A stretch of 64,000 nt of DNA from Caenimonas sedimenti (GTDB taxonomy: Bacteria; Pseudomonadota; Gammaproteobacteria; Burkholderiales; Burkholderiaceae_C): positions 62,001 to 126,000 of the forward strand of contig NZ_VOBQ01000003.1 in NCBI RefSeq assembly GCF_007833165.1. The letters run 5' to 3'. The notes beneath the pieces are model-generated. The model did not search any database. It worked only from the letters and a program-made list of their open reading frames with translations, and was not told the origin of the DNA. Below, piece by piece: positions 1 to 11,892 of the stretch; position 1 is the stretch's first letter; each line of letters starts with the position of its first letter. The translations under genes were made by a program, and so were the position numbers.

Positions 1-393
1 CCCGCCCGACAGGCCCTCGCTGATGGACAGCCGCGCTTCCGGCAAGGCCTCGCGCACGGCGCGGGAGAGCGGGACGGTGAGCACGCGCGCCACGCTGCTG
101 GGCAGGCCCACGGCCACGCGGCCGGAGAGGCCGCCGCGCAATCGGCCCAGGTCCTCGCGGGCGCGCTCGACCTGGTGCAGGATGCCGCGGCCATGGTCCA
201 GCAGGAGTTTGCCGGCCTCGGTCGGGACCGCGCCCCGGCCATTGCGCACCAGCAGGGTCTGGCGCAGCTCCACCTCCAGCAGCCGCACCTGGCGGCTGAG
301 GGCCGGCTGGGCCACGTCGAGCTCGATGGCCGCGCGCGTGAAGCTGCCCAGTTCGGCGACGCGAACGAAGTATTCGAGCTGTTTCAGGTCCAT
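1..393 (-). CDS. LysR-type transcriptional regulator, N-terminal part (cut by window edge)
   Basis: The minus strand reads from an ATG at 393 through position 1 without a stop, giving 131 residues. It begins MDLKQLEYFVRVAELGSFTR and continues with AQPALSRQVRLLE and TEAGKLLLDHG, the LysR winged helix-turn-helix and linker helix; the effector-binding domain lies beyond the edge. It is divergent from the lig operon, the usual position of a LysR activator responding to a pathway intermediate. Regulation of the operon is therefore a likely role but is inferred from position only. The effector cannot be read because the sensing domain is missing. Confidence 0.88.
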   Translation of the reverse strand, partial: MDLKQLEYFVRVAELGSFTRAAIELDVAQPALSRQVRLLEVELRQTLLVRNGRGAVPTEAGKLLLDHGRGILHQVERAREDLGRLRGGLSGRVAVGLPSSVARVLTVPLSRAVREALPEARLSISEGLSGG

Positions 394-504
394 CCTGCCC
401 TCAGTGTAGTGACATAGCATGCAGGCAGATATAAGTGCTTGTTCTAGCTGATAGCGGGCCCGGCGGCTTACTCCCGGACGCTGGCAAGCTCAGAATCCGC
501 TCCC
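394..504. promoter_or_regulatory. Divergent intergenic region between LysR gene and lig operon
   Basis: These 111 bases separate the divergent LysR start (393) from the first operon gene (505). The stretch around 408-445 is more AT-rich than its surroundings, as expected for back-to-back promoters and LysR binding. I could not settle on a single convincing T-N11-A box or -35/-10 pair. Promoter content is inferred from gene arrangement. Confidence 0.4.
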
Positions 505-1206
505 ATGGCAGAAGACACGCAAATGCGTTTGGGCGGGATTTCGTCCATGGCGACGCGGCTGGTGCTCGCGGAGCTGGCCGCGGCGTATCGCGAACGCAGC
601 GGCGTCGTCGTCGACATCGAATCGGTCGGGGGCGTCGATGCCGCGAAGCGGGTAGCGGCGGGCGAGCCGTTCGACGTCGTGCTGCTCGCGTCCGACGCGA
701 TCGACCAACTCGAGGCCGCGGGGCACGTCGTTGCTGGCAGCCGGGTGGACCTGTTCCGGTCTGGCGTGGCCGTCGCGATACGGTCCGGGGCGCCGGCGCC
801 AGACATCGCCTCCGAGGAGGCCCTGAAGCGTGCCGTGCTCGCGGCCCGCAGCATCAGCCTTTCCACCGGGCCGAGCGGCGTGGCGCTGGCGAAGCTGTTC
901 CAGCGCTGGGGCATCGCCGGCGACATCGCGCCGCGCATGGTCCAGGCGCCGCCCGGCGTGCCCGTTGGCACGCTCGTGGCGGCCGGCGAAGTCGAGCTTG
1001 GTTTCCAGCAATGGAGCGAGCTGATGCACCTCGAGGGCATCCAGGTGCTTGGCGCGCTGCCGGAGCCGGTGAAGATCGTCACCACGTTTTCAGGCGCCGT
1101 CTGCGCGGCGTCCACGCAGGGCGCGGCGGTGCGCGACCTGCTGCAGTACTTCGCCTCGTCCGGGGTGGAGGAGACAAAACGCAGGCACGGCATGGAGCCG
1201 GCCTGA
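505..1206 (+). CDS. ModA-like extracellular solute-binding-domain protein
   Basis: This 233-residue protein has the type II periplasmic binding fold of molybdate-binding-like proteins: MATRLVLAELAAAYRERSG near the start, EPFDVVLLASDAIDQLEAAG in the middle, and GEVELGFQQWSELMHLEGIQ near the end. No signal peptide or lipobox is visible, and no ABC permease or ATPase lies nearby, so a cytoplasmic or moonlighting ligand-binding role is as likely as transport. It is the first gene of the lig operon, 22 bases before ligJ. The start at 505 is the upstream ATG; an ATG at 523 is an alternative. The ligand is unknown; an aromatic acid or pathway intermediate is a guess from context. Confidence 0.75.
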   Translation: MAEDTQMRLGGISSMATRLVLAELAAAYRERSGVVVDIESVGGVDAAKRVAAGEPFDVVLLASDAIDQLEAAGHVVAGSRVDLFRSGVAVAIRSGAPAPDIASEEALKRAVLAARSISLSTGPSGVALAKLFQRWGIAGDIAPRMVQAPPGVPVGTLVAAGEVELGFQQWSELMHLEGIQVLGALPEPVKIVTTFSGAVCAASTQGAAVRDLLQYFASSGVEETKRRHGMEPA

Positions 1207-1228
1207 CCTCACGAAGCGAAGGACCCTC

Positions 1229-2257
1229 ATGATCATCGATTGCCACGGCCACTACACCACCGCCCCCAAGGCGCTGGAAGAGTGGCGCAACAAGCAGATC
1301 GCCGGCATCCAGGACCCGTCCGCGATGCCCAAGGCGTCGGAGCTGAAGATCAGCGACGACGACATCCGCGAGACCATCGTCAACAACCAGCTGCGCCTGA
1401 TGAAGGAGCGCGGCAACGACCTGACGCTGTTCTCGCCGCGCGCGAGCTTCATGGCGCACCACATCGGCGACTTCGAGGTCTCCAGCACCTGGGCCGCGAT
1501 CTGCAACGAGCTGTGCTTCCGGGTGAGCAAGCTGTTCCCGGAGCACTTCGTGCCGGTGGCGATGCTGCCGCAGTCGCCCGGCGTGGATCCGAAGACCTGC
1601 ATCCCCGAACTGGTGAAGTGCGTGGAGCAGTACGGCTGCGTCGGAATCAACCTGAACCCCGACCCTTCGGGCGGCCACTGGACCAGCCCGCCACTGACCG
1701 ACAAGCTCTGGTACCCCATCTACGAGAAGATGGTCGAGTACGACATCCCCGCGATGATCCACGTGTCGACGTCGTGCAATGCGTGCTTCCACACCACCGG
1801 CGCGCATTACCTGAACGCGGACACCACGGCCTTCATGCAGTGCGTGCAGGGCGACCTGTTCAAGGACTTCCCGCAGCTGCGCTTCCTGATCCCGCACGGC
1901 GGCGGCGCCGTGCCCTACCACTGGGGCCGCTTCCGCGGTTTGGCGCAGGAGATGAAGAAACCGCTGCTGGATACGCACGTGATGAACAACATCTTCTTCG
2001 ACACCTGCGTGTACCACCAGCCGGGCATCGACCTGCTGAACACGGTGATCCCGGTCAAGAACGTGCTGTTCGCCTCCGAGATGATCGGCGCGGTGCGCGG
2101 CATTGACCCGACCACCGGCCACTACTACGACGACACCAAGCGCTACATCGACGCCTCGAAGATCCTGTCCGCCGAGGACAAGCAGGCGGTCTTCGAAGGC
2201 AACACGCGCCGCGTGTTCCCGCGCCTCGACGCGCTGTTGAAGAAGCAAGGACGCTGA
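1229..2257 (+). CDS. ligJ: 4-oxalomesaconate hydratase (LigJ)
   Basis: LigJ is an amidohydrolase-superfamily enzyme that hydrates 4-oxalomesaconate to 4-carboxy-4-hydroxy-2-oxoadipate in protocatechuate 4,5-cleavage. The 342 residues match the usual family length. The N-terminal IIDCHGHY gives His6 and His8; IPAMIHVS gives His178 and VLFASEMIG gives Glu284. These four positions coincide with the zinc ligands I recall for characterised Lig[15 protein letters not shown] is another conserved block. The gene is followed after one base by ligK, which uses its product directly. A general amidohydrolase or decarboxylase annotation is the alternative, but the lig context makes LigJ the best call. Confidence 0.93.
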   Translation: MIIDCHGHYTTAPKALEEWRNKQIAGIQDPSAMPKASELKISDDDIRETIVNNQLRLMKERGNDLTLFSPRASFMAHHIGDFEVSSTWAAICNELCFRVSKLFPEHFVPVAMLPQSPGVDPKTCIPELVKCVEQYGCVGINLNPDPSGGHWTSPPLTDKLWYPIYEKMVEYDIPAMIHVSTSCNACFHTTGAHYLNADTTAFMQCVQGDLFKDFPQLRFLIPHGGGAVPYHWGRFRGLAQEMKKPLLDTHVMNNIFFDTCVYHQPGIDLLNTVIPVKNVLFASEMIGAVRGIDPTTGHYYDDTKRYIDASKILSAEDKQAVFEGNTRRVFPRLDALLKKQGR

Positions 2258-2258
2258 A

Positions 2259-2942
2259 ATGTACGAACTCGGAGTCGTCTACCGCAACATCCAGCGCGCC
2301 GACGCGGCGACCGCGCAGGAACTCGGCCGGCTGGGTTCGGCCACCGTGCACGAGGCGCAGGCCCGGGTCGGCCTGATGCAGACCTACATGCGGCCGATCT
2401 ATGCCGGAGCACAAGTCTCGGGCACGGCCGTCACGGTGCTGCTGCACCCCGGCGACAACTGGATGATGCATGTGGTCGCGGAGCAGATCCAGCCGGGCGA
2501 CATCGTGGTGGCTGCCATCACCGCACCTTGCACGGACGGGTATTTCGGCGATTTGCTGGCGACCTCGTTCCAGGCGCGTGGCGCCCGCGCCCTGATCATC
2601 GACGCCGGCGTGCGCGACGTGAAGACGCTGCAGGAGATGGGCTTCCCCGTCTGGAGCAAGGCGATCAGCTCCAAGGGCACGATCAAGGCGACCATCGGCT
2701 CCGTCAACATCCCCGTGGTCTGCGCCGGCATGCTGGTCACGCCCGGAGACGTGATCGTGGCCGATGACGACGGGGTGGTTTGCGTGCCGGCCGCGACGGC
2801 GAAGAAGACGCTGGACGCTGCCGCCGCGCGCGAAGCCAACGAGGGCGAGAAGCGGGCGAAGCTGGCCTCGGGCGTGTTGGGCCTCGACATGTACAAGATG
2901 CGCGAGCCGCTGGAAAAGGCGGGCCTGAGGTACATCGATTGA
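2259..2942 (+). CDS. ligK: 4-carboxy-4-hydroxy-2-oxoadipate aldolase / oxaloacetate decarboxylase (LigK)
   Basis: This 227-residue class II pyruvate aldolase (RraA-like fold) cleaves 4-carboxy-4-hydroxy-2-oxoadipate to pyruvate and oxaloacetate, the last step of the pathway, and usually also decarboxylates oxaloacetate. The segment [14 protein letters not shown] supplies the Arg119-Asp120 pair expected at the divalent-metal active site. [20 protein letters not shown] and [19 protein letters not shown] are conserved family blocks. It starts one base after ligJ and its TGA stop overlaps the TTG start of ligI. RraA, the RNase E inhibitor, is a relative, but the neighbours and sequence favour the aldolase. 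Confidence 0.93.
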   Translation: MYELGVVYRNIQRADAATAQELGRLGSATVHEAQARVGLMQTYMRPIYAGAQVSGTAVTVLLHPGDNWMMHVVAEQIQPGDIVVAAITAPCTDGYFGDLLATSFQARGARALIIDAGVRDVKTLQEMGFPVWSKAISSKGTIKATIGSVNIPVVCAGMLVTPGDVIVADDDGVVCVPAATAKKTLDAAAAREANEGEKRAKLASGVLGLDMYKMREPLEKAGLRYID

Positions 2943-3861
2943 GCACCACCTTCACGAAGACCCCCGGCTGGCTCGACTGGTATTCGGGCCCGACCCAGCC
3001 GCAATTCAAGCTGCCGCCCGGCAGCGTCGACGCGCACTGCCACGTGTTCGGCCCGGGCGCCGAATTCCCGTTTGCGCCGGAGCGCAAATACACGCCGTGC
3101 GACGCCAGCAAGCAGCAGCTGTTCGCGCTGCGTGATCACCTGGGCTTCGACAAGAACGTGATCGTTCAGGCCACCTGCCACGGCGCGGACAACAGCGCGA
3201 TGGTGGACGCACTGCGCCACTCGAACAACAAGGCGCGGGGCATCGCCACGGTCCGGCGCTCGGTCACCGACGCGGAACTGCAGGACATGAACGCCGCCGG
3301 CGTGCGCGGCGTGCGCTTCAACTTCGTCAAACGGCTGGTCGACTTCACACCGAAGGACGAGCTGATGGAGATCGCCGCGCGCATCGCGCCGCTCGGCTGG
3401 CACGTCGTCATCTACTTCGAGGCGGTGGACCTGCCGGAGCTGTGGGACTTCTTCACCGCGCTGCCGACCACTGTGGTCGTGGATCACATGGGCCGGCCCG
3501 ACGTGACCAAGCCGATCGACGGCCCCGAGTTCGAGCTGTTCCTGAAATTCATGCGCGAGCACGAGAACGTCTGGAGCAAGGTGAGCTGCCCGGAGCGCCT
3601 GTCGGTGAGCGGTCCGCCCGCCCTGAACGGCGAACGCAATGCCTACCGCGACGTCGTGCCCTTCGCGCGCAAGGTCGTGGAAACCTTCCCCGACCGCGTG
3701 CTGTGGGGCACCGACTGGCCGCACCCGAACCTGAAGGACCACATGCCCGACGACGGCCTGCTGGTCGACTTCATCCCGCACATCGCGACCACCGCCGAGC
3801 TGCAGCGCAAGCTGCTCGTGGACAATCCGACCCGTCTCTACTGGCCGGAAGAAAACAAGCG

Positions 3862-3865
<4 letters not shown>
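2939..3865 (+). CDS. ligI: 2-pyrone-4,6-dicarboxylate lactonase (LigI)
   Basis: LigI hydrolyses 2-pyrone-4,6-dicarboxylate to 4-oxalomesaconate, linking LigC to LigJ. Features of this metal-independent amidohydrolase are visible: [12 protein letters not shown] with the H-x-H pair near residues 33-35, [10 protein letters not shown], and [10 protein letters not shown] near the C-terminus with the catalytic Asp. I place the start at the TTG at 2939, which overlaps the ligK stop as TTGA and gives [17 protein letters not shown] and 308 residues, close to the family length. Any earlier start would run far into ligK. The 3' end overlaps the next gene as ATGA, so ligK, ligI and the esterase-like gene are translationally coupled. 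Confidence 0.92.
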
Positions 3866-6793
<2,928 letters not shown>

Positions 6794-6794
6794 C

Positions 6795-7751
6795 ATGACG
6801 CAACCTCTACGCATCGCCCTCGCTGGCGCGGGCGCCTTTGGCCAGAAGCACCTGGATGCCCTCAAGCTGATCGACGGCGTGCAGGTCACATCGGTGATCG
6901 GTCGCGAGCTGGACAAGACCAAGGAAGTCGCCGCGAAGTACGGCATCGGCCACGCGACGACCGATCTGGGCGAGACCCTGGCGCGCGCCGACGTGGACGC
7001 CGTCATCCTGTGCACGCCGACGCAGATGCACGCCGAGCAGTCCATCGCCTGCATGAACGCCGGCAAGCATGTGCAGGCCGAGATCCCGCTGTGCGACAAG
7101 CTGTCGGATGGCCAGGCCGTGGTCGCCCTGCAGAAGAAGACCGGACTGGTCGCCATGTGCGGCCACACGCGCCGCTTCAACCCCAGCCACCAGTTCGTCC
7201 ACAAGAAGATCAAGGCGGGCGAGTTCGCCATCTACCAGATGGATGTGCAGACCTACTTCTTCCGCCGCACCAACATGAACGCCCTGGGCCAGCCGCGCAG
7301 CTGGACCGACCACCTGTTGTGGCACCACGCCGCGCATACCGTCGACCTGTTCCAGTACCAGACGGGCAGCAAGGTGGTGAAGGCGAATGCGATCCAGGGG
7401 CCGATCCATCCCACGCTGGGCATCGCCATGGACATGAGCATCCAGCTGCAGGCCGAGAACGGCGCCATCTGCACCTTGTCGCTGTCGTTCAACAACGAAG
7501 GCCCGCTCGGCACGTTCTTCCGCTACATCGGCGACACCGCGACCTACATCGCGCGCTATGACGACCTGTTCAATGGCAAGGAGGAGAAGATCGACGTGTC
7601 CAAGGTCGACGTCTCGATGAACGGCATCGAACTGCAGGACCGCGAGTTCGTCGCTGCGATCCGTGAGAAGCGCGAGCCGAACGCCAGCGTGGCGCAGGTG
7701 CTGCCTTGCTACGAGGTGCTGGACCAGCTGGAGCGGCAGCTCGTCGCTTGA
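6795..7751 (+). CDS. ligC: 4-carboxy-2-hydroxymuconate-6-semialdehyde dehydrogenase (LigC)
   Basis: LigC oxidises the LigAB product, in its hemiacetal form, to 2-pyrone-4,6-dicarboxylate with NAD(P). The 318-residue protein belongs to the Gfo/Idh/MocA family: the nucleotide-binding loop is ALAGAGAFGQKH at the N-terminus, followed by ILCTPTQMHAEQSI and GKHVQAEIPLCDK. The C-terminal domain includes SWTDHLLWHHAAHTVDLF, conserved in LigC. It starts one base after the ligB stop and is the last gene of the operon. A gene for the tautomerase LigU, an aromatic-acid transporter and a demethylase are not seen here. Confidence 0.94.
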   Translation: MTQPLRIALAGAGAFGQKHLDALKLIDGVQVTSVIGRELDKTKEVAAKYGIGHATTDLGETLARADVDAVILCTPTQMHAEQSIACMNAGKHVQAEIPLCDKLSDGQAVVALQKKTGLVAMCGHTRRFNPSHQFVHKKIKAGEFAIYQMDVQTYFFRRTNMNALGQPRSWTDHLLWHHAAHTVDLFQYQTGSKVVKANAIQGPIHPTLGIAMDMSIQLQAENGAICTLSLSFNNEGPLGTFFRYIGDTATYIARYDDLFNGKEEKIDVSKVDVSMNGIELQDREFVAAIREKREPNASVAQVLPCYEVLDQLERQLVA

Positions 7752-7776
7752 GGGTGTCTGCGCGGCAGCAATTCGC

Positions 7777-9297
7777 CTATCGCTGTCCTCGCAGGGTCCC
7801 GCCCTCGCTCTGGGCCGCGTTCTTCAAGCCGACCCACAGCAGTGTGTTGCCGCTGGTGTCGAGCGTGCTGTAGGCGACCCCGGACAGCGGAAGGCTGCAG
7901 TGCTCCGTCGGGTTCGGCACGGTCAGGGAGATATTGAAGACGTTCTTGCCGCTGGGACGGGGAACGATGGTGCCAACGAGGGTGCAGTTCGGAAGCACGA
8001 CCGTGGTGGCGCCGTCGGCGGCCACGGTCAGCGTTCCTGACTCGCCCAGGGTGCTGGTGAAGGGCCAGCCGCCGCTGATCGTGGCCAGGCTGGCTGCCTG
8101 GTCATAGTTGTAGCGGGCGACCGGCACGCCAGTGGCGCTCAGGACCCCAGCGCCGGTCTGGCCCGTGATCAGGATCTGGCCGTTGAGGCTGGACCGGTTG
8201 ACGTAGGTGGCGGTCACGCTCCCGGTGTTGCTGTGCTCGTCGCCGGGAAGATCGAGGACGCTTCCGCTGTAGCTCCCATTGCCCGAAGATCCGCTCGCCA
8301 CCACGGTCCCCTCCAGCAGCGTCAAGCTCGTGGCGCCGGTGCCGTAGGCGAGCCAGATCTCGTCGTTCTCCAGCGCGAGCGCGGTCACCTTCACGGGGTC
8401 GGTGCCGTTCACGACGGTGCCTTCGTAGGCGCCATCGAGCTTGAGAGTGCTGGTCGACCCGCCGCCGGCAGGAGTGGCGAACACCAGGCGCTTGAGCGGG
8501 ATGACGCGTCCGTCGGGCAGCGTGAGTTCGGCCGTGGTGCCGGTGATGCCGCGGAACGTGATGGTTCCCGGGCTGCCGGCACCCTGCGGCGCCCGGTAGG
8601 TGCCGCCCAGGGCTTGACCGCCCTGGTAGCTCTGCAGCGCGGCCGTGAAGCTCAGGTTGGTCATGGTCCCCACGGCGAGGTACCAGGTCGGTTGCCCTGT
8701 CGCGTCGTACATGTAGCTGGACATGGCGGCCGTGGTGCCCTGGATGTCCAGGAAGAATCCGCGGCCGCTTTCAGCCTCGTTCCACCAGAGCCCGCCTTGC
8801 AGGCCGACGGACGAGGGGGAGGCCACGCTGCCGCTCAGCGCGAACCGCTGCACGGGGACCGTGCGCTGGCCGGTTGCCGTGTCGAACCGCAACGAACCCG
8901 CCGTGGTGCTCGAGAGCGTGAAGGTGACCGTTGCCACCGTGCTCGAGGAGCTTGGGGCGCGATAGGTGCCGGTCAAGGTCTGGCCGCCGGCATAGCGGGT
9001 GAGGTTGCCGCGGTAGCTTCCATCGCTCTGGCGGGGCAGCGGGCCCACATACCAGGCCGCCTTGCCGTCGGCCTCGTACATGTACGCGCCAAGGCTGACG
9101 ATGTCGCCCTGGAGTTCGACGGCGAAGCCGCTGCCCGACTCGGCCGGATTCCACCAGACCCCCGTCTGCGGCTCCAGGCCACCGTCCTTGAGAACAAGTC
9201 CCGGACCCGAAGAGCCCTCGCTGCCGCCGCATGCCGCGAGTCCCAGGAACAGCGACAATGCCGCCAGCCAGCGAACACATAGTCCCGACTTCGTCAT
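7777..9297 (-). CDS. Predicted lipoprotein with two WWN-ESG-GF repeats, function unknown
   Basis: A 506-residue protein beginning with a lipoprotein signal that ends LGLAACGG (Cys23), so it is probably an outer-membrane or periplasmic lipoprotein. Two copies of a domain are visible, marked by GVWWNPAESGSGFAVELQG and GLWWNEAESGRGFFLDIQG, each followed by YMYxAxGxxxWY and a later GTYRAP block, about 135 residues apart. The remaining part from about residue 290 is rich in Gly, Thr and Ser and looks like beta-sheet. I chose the ATG at 9297 because it gives a clean signal sequence; the frame stays open far upstream but runs antisense through two other genes. No enzyme motif is recognised. It ends 25 bases from ligC, facing it. 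Confidence 0.75.
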   Translation of the reverse strand: MTKSGLCVRWLAALSLFLGLAACGGSEGSSGPGLVLKDGGLEPQTGVWWNPAESGSGFAVELQGDIVSLGAYMYEADGKAAWYVGPLPRQSDGSYRGNLTRYAGGQTLTGTYRAPSSSSTVATVTFTLSSTTAGSLRFDTATGQRTVPVQRFALSGSVASPSSVGLQGGLWWNEAESGRGFFLDIQGTTAAMSSYMYDATGQPTWYLAVGTMTNLSFTAALQSYQGGQALGGTYRAPQGAGSPGTITFRGITGTTAELTLPDGRVIPLKRLVFATPAGGGSTSTLKLDGAYEGTVVNGTDPVKVTALALENDEIWLAYGTGATSLTLLEGTVVASGSSGNGSYSGSVLDLPGDEHSNTGSVTATYVNRSSLNGQILITGQTGAGVLSATGVPVARYNYDQAASLATISGGWPFTSTLGESGTLTVAADGATTVVLPNCTLVGTIVPRPSGKNVFNISLTVPNPTEHCSLPLSGVAYSTLDTSGNTLLWVGLKNAAQSEGGTLRGQR

Positions 9298-9402
9298 CGC
9301 GATCTCCTCTCCGGTCGTGGCTCGACCATAGGCCTGGATGGCGGAAGGCGTCAAGCCTCGAACGAGTGGAATGCGGTCGGGCCGACCAACGGATGCACGC
9401 GC

Positions 9403-10416
9403 ATGAAAACTCGGAACATTGGCCCTTTCACCGTCAGCGCCATCGGCCTCGGGTGCATGAACCTGAGCCACGCCTACGGTACGCCGCCGCCCCCGGAGCA
9501 GGGTGAGCGGGTGCTGCTGGCGGCGCTCGATTCGGGGGTGACCCTGTTCGACACGGCGGCGCTCTACGGCCTGGGCAGCAACGAATTGCTGGTCGGCCGT
9601 GTGCTGAAGCCGCATCGGGGGCGTATCACGCTGTGCAGCAAAGGCGGGCTCGCTGGCGTGACAGGGGACGACGGTGTGCGGCGCCGCGTCATCGACGGCC
9701 GGCCGGAAGCCATCCGCCGCGATTGCGAGAACAGCCTGCGTTCGCTGCAGACCGACGTGATCGATCTCTACTACCTGCACCGCTGGGACAAGAAGGTGCC
9801 CATCGAGGAGAGCGTTGGGGCGATCAGCCGGCTGGTGGAACAGGGCAAGGTGCGAACCCTCGGCTTGTCGGAGGTGTCGGCCGCCACCATTCGCAAGGCG
9901 CATGCCGTGCATCCGGTGACGGCGGTCCAGACCGAATACTCGCTCTGGACGCGCAACCCGGAGATCGCGGTGCTGGACACCTGCCGCGAGATCGGGGCGG
10001 CCTTCGTGGCCTTCAGCCCGGTCGCGCGTGCTTTCCTGTGCGATGCGCTGCACGACGTCTCGTCGCTGGACGCCAAGGACATCCGGCGCACCATGCCGCG
10101 GTTCGAGCCGGCCAATTACGCGCAGAACCTGAAGCTGCTGCCCGGCTACAAGGCATTGGCCCAGGAGGCGGGTTGCACGCCGGCGCAACTCGCCCTGGCC
10201 TGGCTGCTCCACAAGGCGCCGCACATCGTTCCCATTCCCGGCACCACCAGCGTAGAGCATCTCCGGGAGGACCTGGCGGCCGCCGATGTGAAGCTTTCCC
10301 CGGACTTGCTGATCCGGCTGGAGGCGCACATCAACCAGCGGACGGTCACCGGGCATCGCTACAGTGCGCAGGCGCGCTCCGAGGTGGACACCGAGGAATT
10401 CGACCCGCCGGTCTAG
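9403..10416 (+). CDS. Aldo/keto reductase
   Basis: A 337-residue NADPH-dependent reductase of the aldo/keto reductase superfamily, probably cytoplasmic. The catalytic tetrad is visible: Asp and Tyr in LFDTAALYGLGSNE, Lys in TLCSKGG and His in LYYLHRWD. The cofactor-binding C-terminal block is VPIPGTTSVEHLREDLAA, typical of the AKR11/13-like family. The physiological substrate cannot be inferred from the sequence. It is not part of the lig operon, being separated by the antisense lipoprotein gene, and it converges with the downstream permease gene with a 4-base overlap of coding ends. Confidence 0.9.
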   Translation: MKTRNIGPFTVSAIGLGCMNLSHAYGTPPPPEQGERVLLAALDSGVTLFDTAALYGLGSNELLVGRVLKPHRGRITLCSKGGLAGVTGDDGVRRRVIDGRPEAIRRDCENSLRSLQTDVIDLYYLHRWDKKVPIEESVGAISRLVEQGKVRTLGLSEVSAATIRKAHAVHPVTAVQTEYSLWTRNPEIAVLDTCREIGAAFVAFSPVARAFLCDALHDVSSLDAKDIRRTMPRFEPANYAQNLKLLPGYKALAQEAGCTPAQLALAWLLHKAPHIVPIPGTTSVEHLREDLAAADVKLSPDLLIRLEAHINQRTVTGHRYSAQARSEVDTEEFDPPV

Positions 10417-11276
10417 GGGGCCGGGCGAGGGCGCCCCGCCAGCAGCACGTGCAGCCCGGCGGCCACCAGCAGCACGATGCCGCACCAGGCGAGCAGGTTG
10501 GGCACGTCGCCCCAGACGGCATAGCCCAGCACGAGCGCGAACAGCAGGCCGGTGTAGCGGAAAGGCGCGATCAGGCTCATCTCGCCGTCGCGCATGGCCA
10601 CGATCAGCAGGTAGTAGCCGGCACTCAGGAACAGGCTGGCTGCGGCGAGCAGGCCCAGCTGCCACGCCGCGACCGGCACCCATGTCTGGACCAGGGTCCA
10701 GCTTCCCGCGAACAGCGTGACCGCCAGCGCCGTGCTGAGGGTGACGAGCAGCGACGGGATGCTGCGCGGGATCGTGCGCGTCATCAGGTCGCGCGCCGCG
10801 TGCAGCAGCGTGCCGAACAGGCAGAGCAGGGCATAGCCGTTGAAGCCCTCGCTGGCCGGCTGCACCACCAGGAGCACGCCCAGGAAACCCACGGCGATGG
10901 CGACCCAGCGCGCCGGGGTCACGCGCTCGCCGAACGCCAGGATGGCGAACAGCGTGATGACCAGCGGCGTGGCCATGTTGATCGCGGTCGCGTTGGCCAG
11001 CGGCATGTTGAAGACCGCGATCAGGTACGTGAAGGTGGCGCAGGCGTCGAGGAAGGCCCGCAGCAGCACCCGCCGGTCGCGCAGGGCGGGCACACCGCCC
11101 AGCAGGCCCATCGCCTGCGCGGCGGCCAGCAACAGCAGCGACGCGAAAACACCGCGCAGGAAGATCAGCTGGGCCGCCGGCAGCGACTGGCTCACGTACT
11201 TGACCAGCGTGTCGTTGGTGACGAAGGCGCACATGCCGGCGACCATCGCCAGGATGCCGCGGTGGTTGGGCGTCAT
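10413..11276 (-). CDS. EamA-family (DMT superfamily) transporter
   Basis: A 287-residue integral membrane protein made of two EamA repeats with about ten hydrophobic segments, for example MVAGMCAFVTNDTLVKYVS at the start and LGYAVWGDVPNLLAWCGIVL near the end. Members export metabolites or amino acids, or act as S-adenosylmethionine or nucleotide-sugar carriers; the substrate is not predictable here. The motif TPLVITLFAILAFGERVT ending the first repeat is typical. Its stop overlaps the end of the aldo/keto reductase gene. No regulator is adjacent. Confidence 0.88.
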   Translation of the reverse strand: MTPNHRGILAMVAGMCAFVTNDTLVKYVSQSLPAAQLIFLRGVFASLLLLAAAQAMGLLGGVPALRDRRVLLRAFLDACATFTYLIAVFNMPLANATAINMATPLVITLFAILAFGERVTPARWVAIAVGFLGVLLVVQPASEGFNGYALLCLFGTLLHAARDLMTRTIPRSIPSLLVTLSTALAVTLFAGSWTLVQTWVPVAAWQLGLLAAASLFLSAGYYLLIVAMRDGEMSLIAPFRYTGLLFALVLGYAVWGDVPNLLAWCGIVLLVAAGLHVLLAGRPRPAP

Positions 11277-11393
11277 GGCAGCTGATCATAGGCCGCCGCC
11301 GAAACAAACTGAAAAAGAGCGAAACCCCACCGCGATGACGCCGCGCCGGCGCCCGCGCATCCTTGGCAGCCTCAACTCTGCAAGGAAACCGCC

Positions 11394-11864
11394 ATGCGCA
11401 CCTGGATCCGCCGTTCCGTTCTCGCCGTCTTCGGCGCCACCATCGCCCTCGGCGGCCTCGCCGCCTGCGGGCACCATCACGACCGCCATGCCTGGAGCAA
11501 GGCCACGCCCGAAGAGCGCGCCAAGATGCGCGAGAAGATGGTGGACCGCGTGGCCGGCAAGCTCGACCTGAACGCTGAGCAGAAGGCGAAACTCGGTGTC
11601 CTGGCCGATCGCCTGCAGGAACAGCGCGCCACGCTGATGCCAGCGGGCACCGACCCGCGCGCCGAGGTGCGCTCGCTGGTGGCCGGCGACAAGTTCGATC
11701 GCGCCAAGGCCCAGGCCTTCGTCAGCCAGAAGACCGAGGCGGTGCAGAGCAAGAGCCCGCAGGTGGTCGCCGCGCTCGGCGATTTCTACGACAGCCTGAA
11801 TCCGCAGCAGCAGGCCAAGGTGCGCGAGTTCATGGACAGGCGCCGCGGCTGGGGACGTTCCTGA
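11394..11864 (+). CDS. His-rich Spy/CpxP-like lipoprotein
   Basis: A 156-residue envelope protein. The N-terminus is a lipoprotein signal ending GGLAACGHHHDRH, so Cys25 is probably lipidated and directly followed by a His cluster that could bind metal. The rest is helical, with two LTxxQ-like motifs, LDLNAEQKAKLGVLADRL and LNPQQQAKVREFMDRR, the signature of the Spy/CpxP family of periplasmic chaperones and stress sensors. It lies 28 bases before a two-component system, and in the Cpx system such proteins modulate the sensor kinase. A role in envelope or metal stress sensing is therefore likely but inferred. Confidence 0.85.
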   Translation: MRTWIRRSVLAVFGATIALGGLAACGHHHDRHAWSKATPEERAKMREKMVDRVAGKLDLNAEQKAKLGVLADRLQEQRATLMPAGTDPRAEVRSLVAGDKFDRAKAQAFVSQKTEAVQSKSPQVVAALGDFYDSLNPQQQAKVREFMDRRRGWGRS

Positions 11865-11892
11865 AGCGGCCGCGCAGCGCGCCGGTGCCACA

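Noticed and set aside
23-417. Plus-strand open frames opposite the LysR gene at the left edge.
   Set aside because: The minus strand gives a clean LysR helix-turn-helix; the plus frames are Arg/Ser-rich shadows.
7777-11307. A 1176-codon open frame on the minus strand that includes the lipoprotein.
   Set aside because: Its upstream part is antisense to the aldo/keto reductase and in another frame of the DMT permease, both of which are clear families. Only the part from 9297 starts with a proper lipoprotein signal.
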